In this document: piece after piece, positions 62,627 to 64,000 of the stretch
Numbering within the stretch: position 1 is the stretch's first letter
Layout of the letters: every line of letters starts with the position of its first letter
Assembly: GCA_023423835.1 (NCBI GenBank)
Contig: JAFAEW010000043.1
Span: 5,889 to 69,888 of the forward strand
Source of the DNA: Bacteroidota bacterium
GTDB lineage: Bacteria > Bacteroidota > Bacteroidia > Chitinophagales > Chitinophagaceae
Direction of reading: 5' to 3'
Length of the DNA stretch: 64,000 nt
The notes under the pieces: generated by a model
What the model was told of the DNA's origin: nothing
The model's database searches: none
Seen by the model: the letters and a program-made list of their open reading frames with translations, nothing else
Made by a program: the position numbers and the translations under genes

Positions 62627-64000
62627 TTATTCCTTCGCAAACTTTTTGGCTATTACCGGGCTTCCGGCTGTTTCTATCCGAAGCAGATAATTGCCGGATT
62701 TCAGGTTGCTGATGTTCCAGTTATAGCTGCTACCGGTGGTTGTGACGGCTGCCTTTGTCATGCCCATAAAATCTAAGATGGTGAGTTTTGTCTTTTTTGT
62801 GTTTGACAGACCCTCTATTTTCAGACTATTGCTGGCAGGATTAGGGAATATTTTAATGGTGTTGTCGTCCTCTATTTCAAGGATGTTGGAATAGGCGGTG
62901 CTGCCATCCCGGCTGACGGCGGCAAGCCTGTAATTGGCCGTACCGTTTAAGGGTGCCGGATCCTGATAGCTGTAAAGCTGTTGGTTAGCCGTTCTGTAGA
63001 TTCTGGCAACTTCACTGAATGCACCATTGTCTGCACTGCGCTCTATGGCGTAATAATTAAGATCATTGCAGAGTTGGGAAGGACAATCCTCCCAGGTGAA
63101 GCCGTGGCGATGTAGCCACCGTTTTATACGAACATAAAAATGTGCCTTGCCATTGCTGTTTTCATATCTTGCAAGTAAAGGAATGTTTGGATTTAATCCG
63201 CCTACATATGAGTATCCTGCGGAAACAATTTTACCATCCTCCTGAATTGTAAGGCCATAAATAGCGCTACTGTGATCAAGATGCGTTACCGATGATCCAT
63301 TTGCTCCGAATACGGAATCTTTCAAACCGTTAGCTTTGAATTTCGCAAGACCAGGGTAAATATCCTCCTCCCAGACTAAACCTCCTAAAGTAATTTCATC
63401 ATTTTTTTGTATTGCCAGTGCCAGGCCGAGAGATGAACTTCCAAAATCCGCTCTTGCATGTCCGTCCTCACCAAATTCCGTATCGATGGATCCGTCGCTG
63501 TTCATTCTTACGGCTGAAAAGCTGCTTAAGGTGGTGCCGGATAAAATGATTTTACCATCTGACTGCAAACCCATATTTGTTAATTGGAGGGCACCGGGAT
63601 AATCGGCTCTGCCGTTTATTCCAAAACTGGAGTCCAACTTTCCATTTTTATCCAGTTTTAATACAATGGCATCTGATGTAAAATCTTTGATGGCTCCGAG
63701 ATACATATTTCCATCCTTATCAACGGCATGCTGTCCTCCATCGAGGCCGTCATTGCGGCCAAGGGTAAATTGAAATACTCCTTTGTTTGCAAAAGACTGA
63801 TCGATGCTCCCATCTGAATTGCAGCGAACGGCAAAAACGGTATCATTATCATTTAGATGAAATGTTAAGCCGGATAATAAGATTTTGCCATCGGGTTGTA
63901 CCGTTAATCCTTCAGGATAATCATCCCGTCCGACATCAATAAATGTCGTTCCATTATCGCCGAATTCCTGATCAAGGGAACCATCAGTGTTCAATCTTAT
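62627..64000 (-). CDS. Delta-60 repeat T9SS-exported protein (5' end outside window)
   Basis: The frame is open to the window edge, so the true start is beyond 64000. The visible 457 residues contain five delta-60 beta-propeller-like repeats (DGSLDQEFGDNG, DGSIDQSFANKG, NGKLDSSFGINGRA, DGSIDTEFGEDGHA, NGLKDSVFGANG) of about 50 residues. A linker with NYYAIERSADNGAFSEVARI follows, and a type A T9SS sorting domain (IKIFPNPASNSLKIEGL to KFAKE) ends the protein. Such proteins are exported to the surface; the function of the propeller is unknown. Confidence 0.88.
   Translation of the reverse strand: MRLNTDGSLDQEFGDNGTTFIDVGRDDYPEGLTVQPDGKILLSGLTFHLNDNDTVFAVRCNSDGSIDQSFANKGVFQFTLGRNDGLDGGQHAVDKDGNMYLGAIKDFTSDAIVLKLDKNGKLDSSFGINGRADYPGALQLTNMGLQSDGKIILSGTTLSSFSAVRMNSDGSIDTEFGEDGHARADFGSSSLGLALAIQKNDEITLGGLVWEEDIYPGLAKFKANGLKDSVFGANGSSVTHLDHSSAIYGLTIQEDGKIVSAGYSYVGGLNPNIPLLARYENSNGKAHFYVRIKRWLHRHGFTWEDCPSQLCNDLNYYAIERSADNGAFSEVARIYRTANQQLYSYQDPAPLNGTANYRLAAVSRDGSTAYSNILEIEDDNTIKIFPNPASNSLKIEGLSNTKKTKLTILDFMGMTKAAVTTTGSSYNWNISNLKSGNYLLRIETAGSPVIAKKFAKE

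Noticed and set aside
1..64000. CRISPR arrays, rRNA genes, prophage or insertion sequences
   Set aside because: None was recognised: no regularly spaced repeats, no transposase or phage structural genes and no rRNA sequence.

Overview
The window looks like chromosomal DNA of a Bacteroidota member, most likely a Chitinophagaceae-type soil or freshwater bacterium. The evidence is the presence of SusC/SusD pairs, proteins with type IX secretion (T9SS) C-terminal sorting domains, a Bacteroidota ECF sigma factor, TAnnTTTG promoter boxes with few Shine-Dalgarno sequences, GH92 and GH3-beta-lactamase enzymes, and a three-domain IspG. No IS element, prophage, CRISPR array or rRNA operon was found. 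One tRNA gene (Ser, GCT) is present. The assignment rests on recognised families; no database search was possible.

Layout. (1) 1-1715: tail of a T9SS-exported protein, a terminator and an Lgt-family membrane protein. (2) 1712-21014: a polysaccharide utilisation locus, probably for alpha-mannosides. On the minus strand, in transcription order: ECF sigma factor, GH92 alpha-mannosidase, SusD, two small lipoproteins (DUF5004-like, DUF4961-like), SusC, SusD, SusC. Divergently on the plus strand: SGNH/GDSL hydrolase, GH38-type alpha-mannosidase, LacI-family regulator. (3) 21161-23284: S9 prolyl oligopeptidase. (4) 23507-35220: the S10-spc ribosomal protein cluster, rpsJ to secY, followed by map and a flavoprotein. 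(5) 37519-40363: a recent tandem pair of DUF6252-like lipoproteins and a broken T9SS-exported gene. (6) 40649-45437: ispG, a DAO-type flavoenzyme, a HAD phosphatase and purC. (7) 45559-53732: a TonB-dependent receptor, ComM/YifB, an RluA-family pseudouridine synthase, a DUF6150 repeat protein, a COG2509-type flavoprotein and a DUF3127 protein. (8) 53733-55740: an AT-rich, DnaA-box-containing region and dnaA. (9) 55864-64000: tRNA-Ser, a Cas4/RecB-like Fe-S nuclease domain protein, a GH3-beta-lactamase fusion, MarC, an M1 aminopeptidase and a delta-60-repeat T9SS protein that runs off the window.

How the parts work together. In the PUL, SusC/SusD pairs would capture and import oligosaccharide, the lipoproteins may assist binding at the surface, the SGNH hydrolase could remove acyl decorations, and the GH92 and GH38 enzymes would release mannose. 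The ECF factor and the LacI protein give two candidate layers of control. The ribosomal cluster starts at its own promoter and leaves the usual order after map, so the str and alpha operon genes must lie elsewhere.

No clearly new multi-gene system was found. The points most worth checking are the SusD-x-x-SusC-SusD-SusC order with an ECF factor that has no anti-sigma partner, the altered catalytic motifs of the GH38 protein, the long spacer between rpsJ and rplC, the doubly broken T9SS gene next to the lipoprotein duplication, and the stand-alone Cas4-like protein.
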